Made by a program: the position numbers and the translations under genes
Origin: Ichthyophis bannanicus
Taxonomy: Eukaryota > Chordata > Amphibia > Gymnophiona > Ichthyophiidae
Reading direction: 5' to 3'
Assembly (NCBI GenBank): GCA_033557465.1
Contig: CM066033.1
Coordinates: 1,356,041,834-1,356,105,833 of the forward strand
Length of the DNA: 64,000 nt
Notes under the pieces: generated by a model
Told to the model about the DNA's origin: nothing
Seen by the model: the letters and a program-made list of their open reading frames with translations, nothing else
Databases searched by the model: none
Shown here: piece after piece, positions 63,264 through 64,000 of the stretch
Position numbering within the stretch: position 1 is the stretch's first letter
How the letters are laid out: every line of letters starts with the position of its first letter

Positions 63264-64000
63264 TTAGAGTTGGTGGGAGGGTGTTCCATAATGTGGCGGC
63301 GAATAGTGAGAAGGCTCGATTGCAAATGAACTGCTTGCTCTTGATTTTCTGGGCTGGTATCTTTAGGAGGTTAAGAGTGGAGGTTCTTCGGGACCGCTCA
63401 GCTGTGGATTTGGAGATAAGAGGCAGAAGGCAGATTGTGGATTCCCTGTGTAGGATTTTAAATATTATTGTAAGGGCTTTGAATTTGATTCTGGCAGGAA
63501 TGGGAAGCCAGTGGAGCTGTATAAGTAATGAGGTGATATAGTCTCAATGAGGGGCTCCGGTGATTATTCGTGCAGCATGTTCTGGGCTATTTGCAAGGTG
63601 TGAAGGCCTTGGTAAATGATGTCACAGGTGTAACTATGGTTTGGCAGATGGTATGGAATAGGTCTGCAGAGAGAAGGAGGCCGAGATTCTTCAGGGTTTT
63701 TAGCTTTTGGTAAACAATGGATGGCATTCTCTTTATATGTGGTTGGAAAGTTAGGTGCTGGTCAAGTGTTATGCCTAGATATTTTATTTCAGGTTTGACT
63801 TTGATTTCTGCATCATCAAGTCTCAATGTTGGTGGTGAGCAGAAAGTTGGGTCAGTGGTTATGTATAAGTCTTCCATCTTTTGCTTATTGATGTGTGAGT
63901 TGTCGGATGAGCCATTCTTTTGCATCCTTTTTAACCATTTCGGAGGCTAGTGAGGTTGGGAAAAAGCAAGTTAATGGGGGTGAAGATCATTATATCATCT
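63264..64000 (-). mobile_element. L2-like LINE fragment, continuing beyond the window
   Basis: Minus-strand coding for the RT thumb and C-terminal domain, related to the copy at 1-1545 (shared YLGITLDQH and IKVKPEIKYL-type block). It ends at 63264, without the usual 3' tail, against the MITE. The rest of the element lies beyond 64000. Confidence 0.75.
63270..63995 (-). pseudogene. L2-like ORF2, C-terminal part
   Basis: The frame at 63925-63587 reads KMEDLYITTDPTFCSPPTLR, DDAEIKVKPEIKYLGITLDQ, HLTFQPHIKRMPSIVYQKLK, then LFHTICQTIVTP. Downstream, in other frames, AARIITGAPH, SLTSLLIQLHWLPIPARIKF and FAIQSKFFSLLAATLWNTLP-type residues can be followed to about 63275. Frame changes near 63590 and 63540. 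The first residues of the listed frame follow a truncated upstream part in another frame. Confidence 0.7.

Overview
This window looks like non-genic, repeat-saturated DNA from a large vertebrate genome. The best guess is an amphibian, and a caecilian (Gymnophiona) fits best. That guess rests on recall of repeat types (CR1 copies ending in TTATGTTC-type 3' tails, Tx1/L1-like, L2-like, RTE and Penelope-like elements, hAT and mariner), not on any host gene. I found no host protein-coding gene, rRNA gene, functional tRNA gene, CRISPR array or bacterial feature. Almost every long reading frame is a LINE endonuclease/reverse transcriptase, a transposase, or a chance frame across a simple repeat.

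Layout, left to right. 1-3040: an L2-like LINE fragment, a perfect 106-bp palindrome, and a Penelope-like (PLE) GIY-YIG endonuclease remnant. 4718-7044: a long foldback element. 7196-8101: a MITE split by a CR1 piece. 8256-10637: a minus-strand CR1. About 11300-22010: a PLE that appears to be interrupted by an L2-like copy and by a 7.9-kb L1 insertion with a 16-bp target duplication; that L1 is itself split by two L2-like insertions. 22525-24955: a tRNA-derived SINE, then an RTE element interrupted by a CR1 3' end. 26765-32785: an L2 split by a CR1, which is split by another L2-like copy. 33636-40338: a CR1 split by an L1 (perfect 16-bp duplication, intact ORF1) and by a 2.46-kb hAT element (8-bp duplication) filled with minisatellites. 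40540-44528: old CR1 pieces, two MITEs and unassigned DNA. 44566-48765: a SINE and the best-preserved CR1 of the window, including part of ORF1 with an SGNH-esterase-like domain. 48851-52830: a minus-strand L1 interrupted by a CR1. 53669-55908: LINE, SINE and MITE pieces. 56039-57328: an LTR-like end and a repeat-rich 338-codon frame of unknown identity. 58688-61350: CR1 copies carrying a SINE and a palindromic MITE. 61728-62988: a broken DD34D mariner. 63264-64000: an L2-like fragment.

The genes do not form a host pathway. What works together is mobile-element machinery: CR1, L2-like, RTE and L1-like reverse transcriptases, with SINEs that borrow the 3' tails of the L2-like and RTE LINEs. 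The nesting order gives a relative insertion history. No clearly new system was found. The most useful leads are the perfect palindrome, the two SINE/LINE tail pairs, the intact L1 ORF1 in an ORF2-deleted copy, the hAT element with higher-order minisatellites, and the unidentified frame at 56312-57328.
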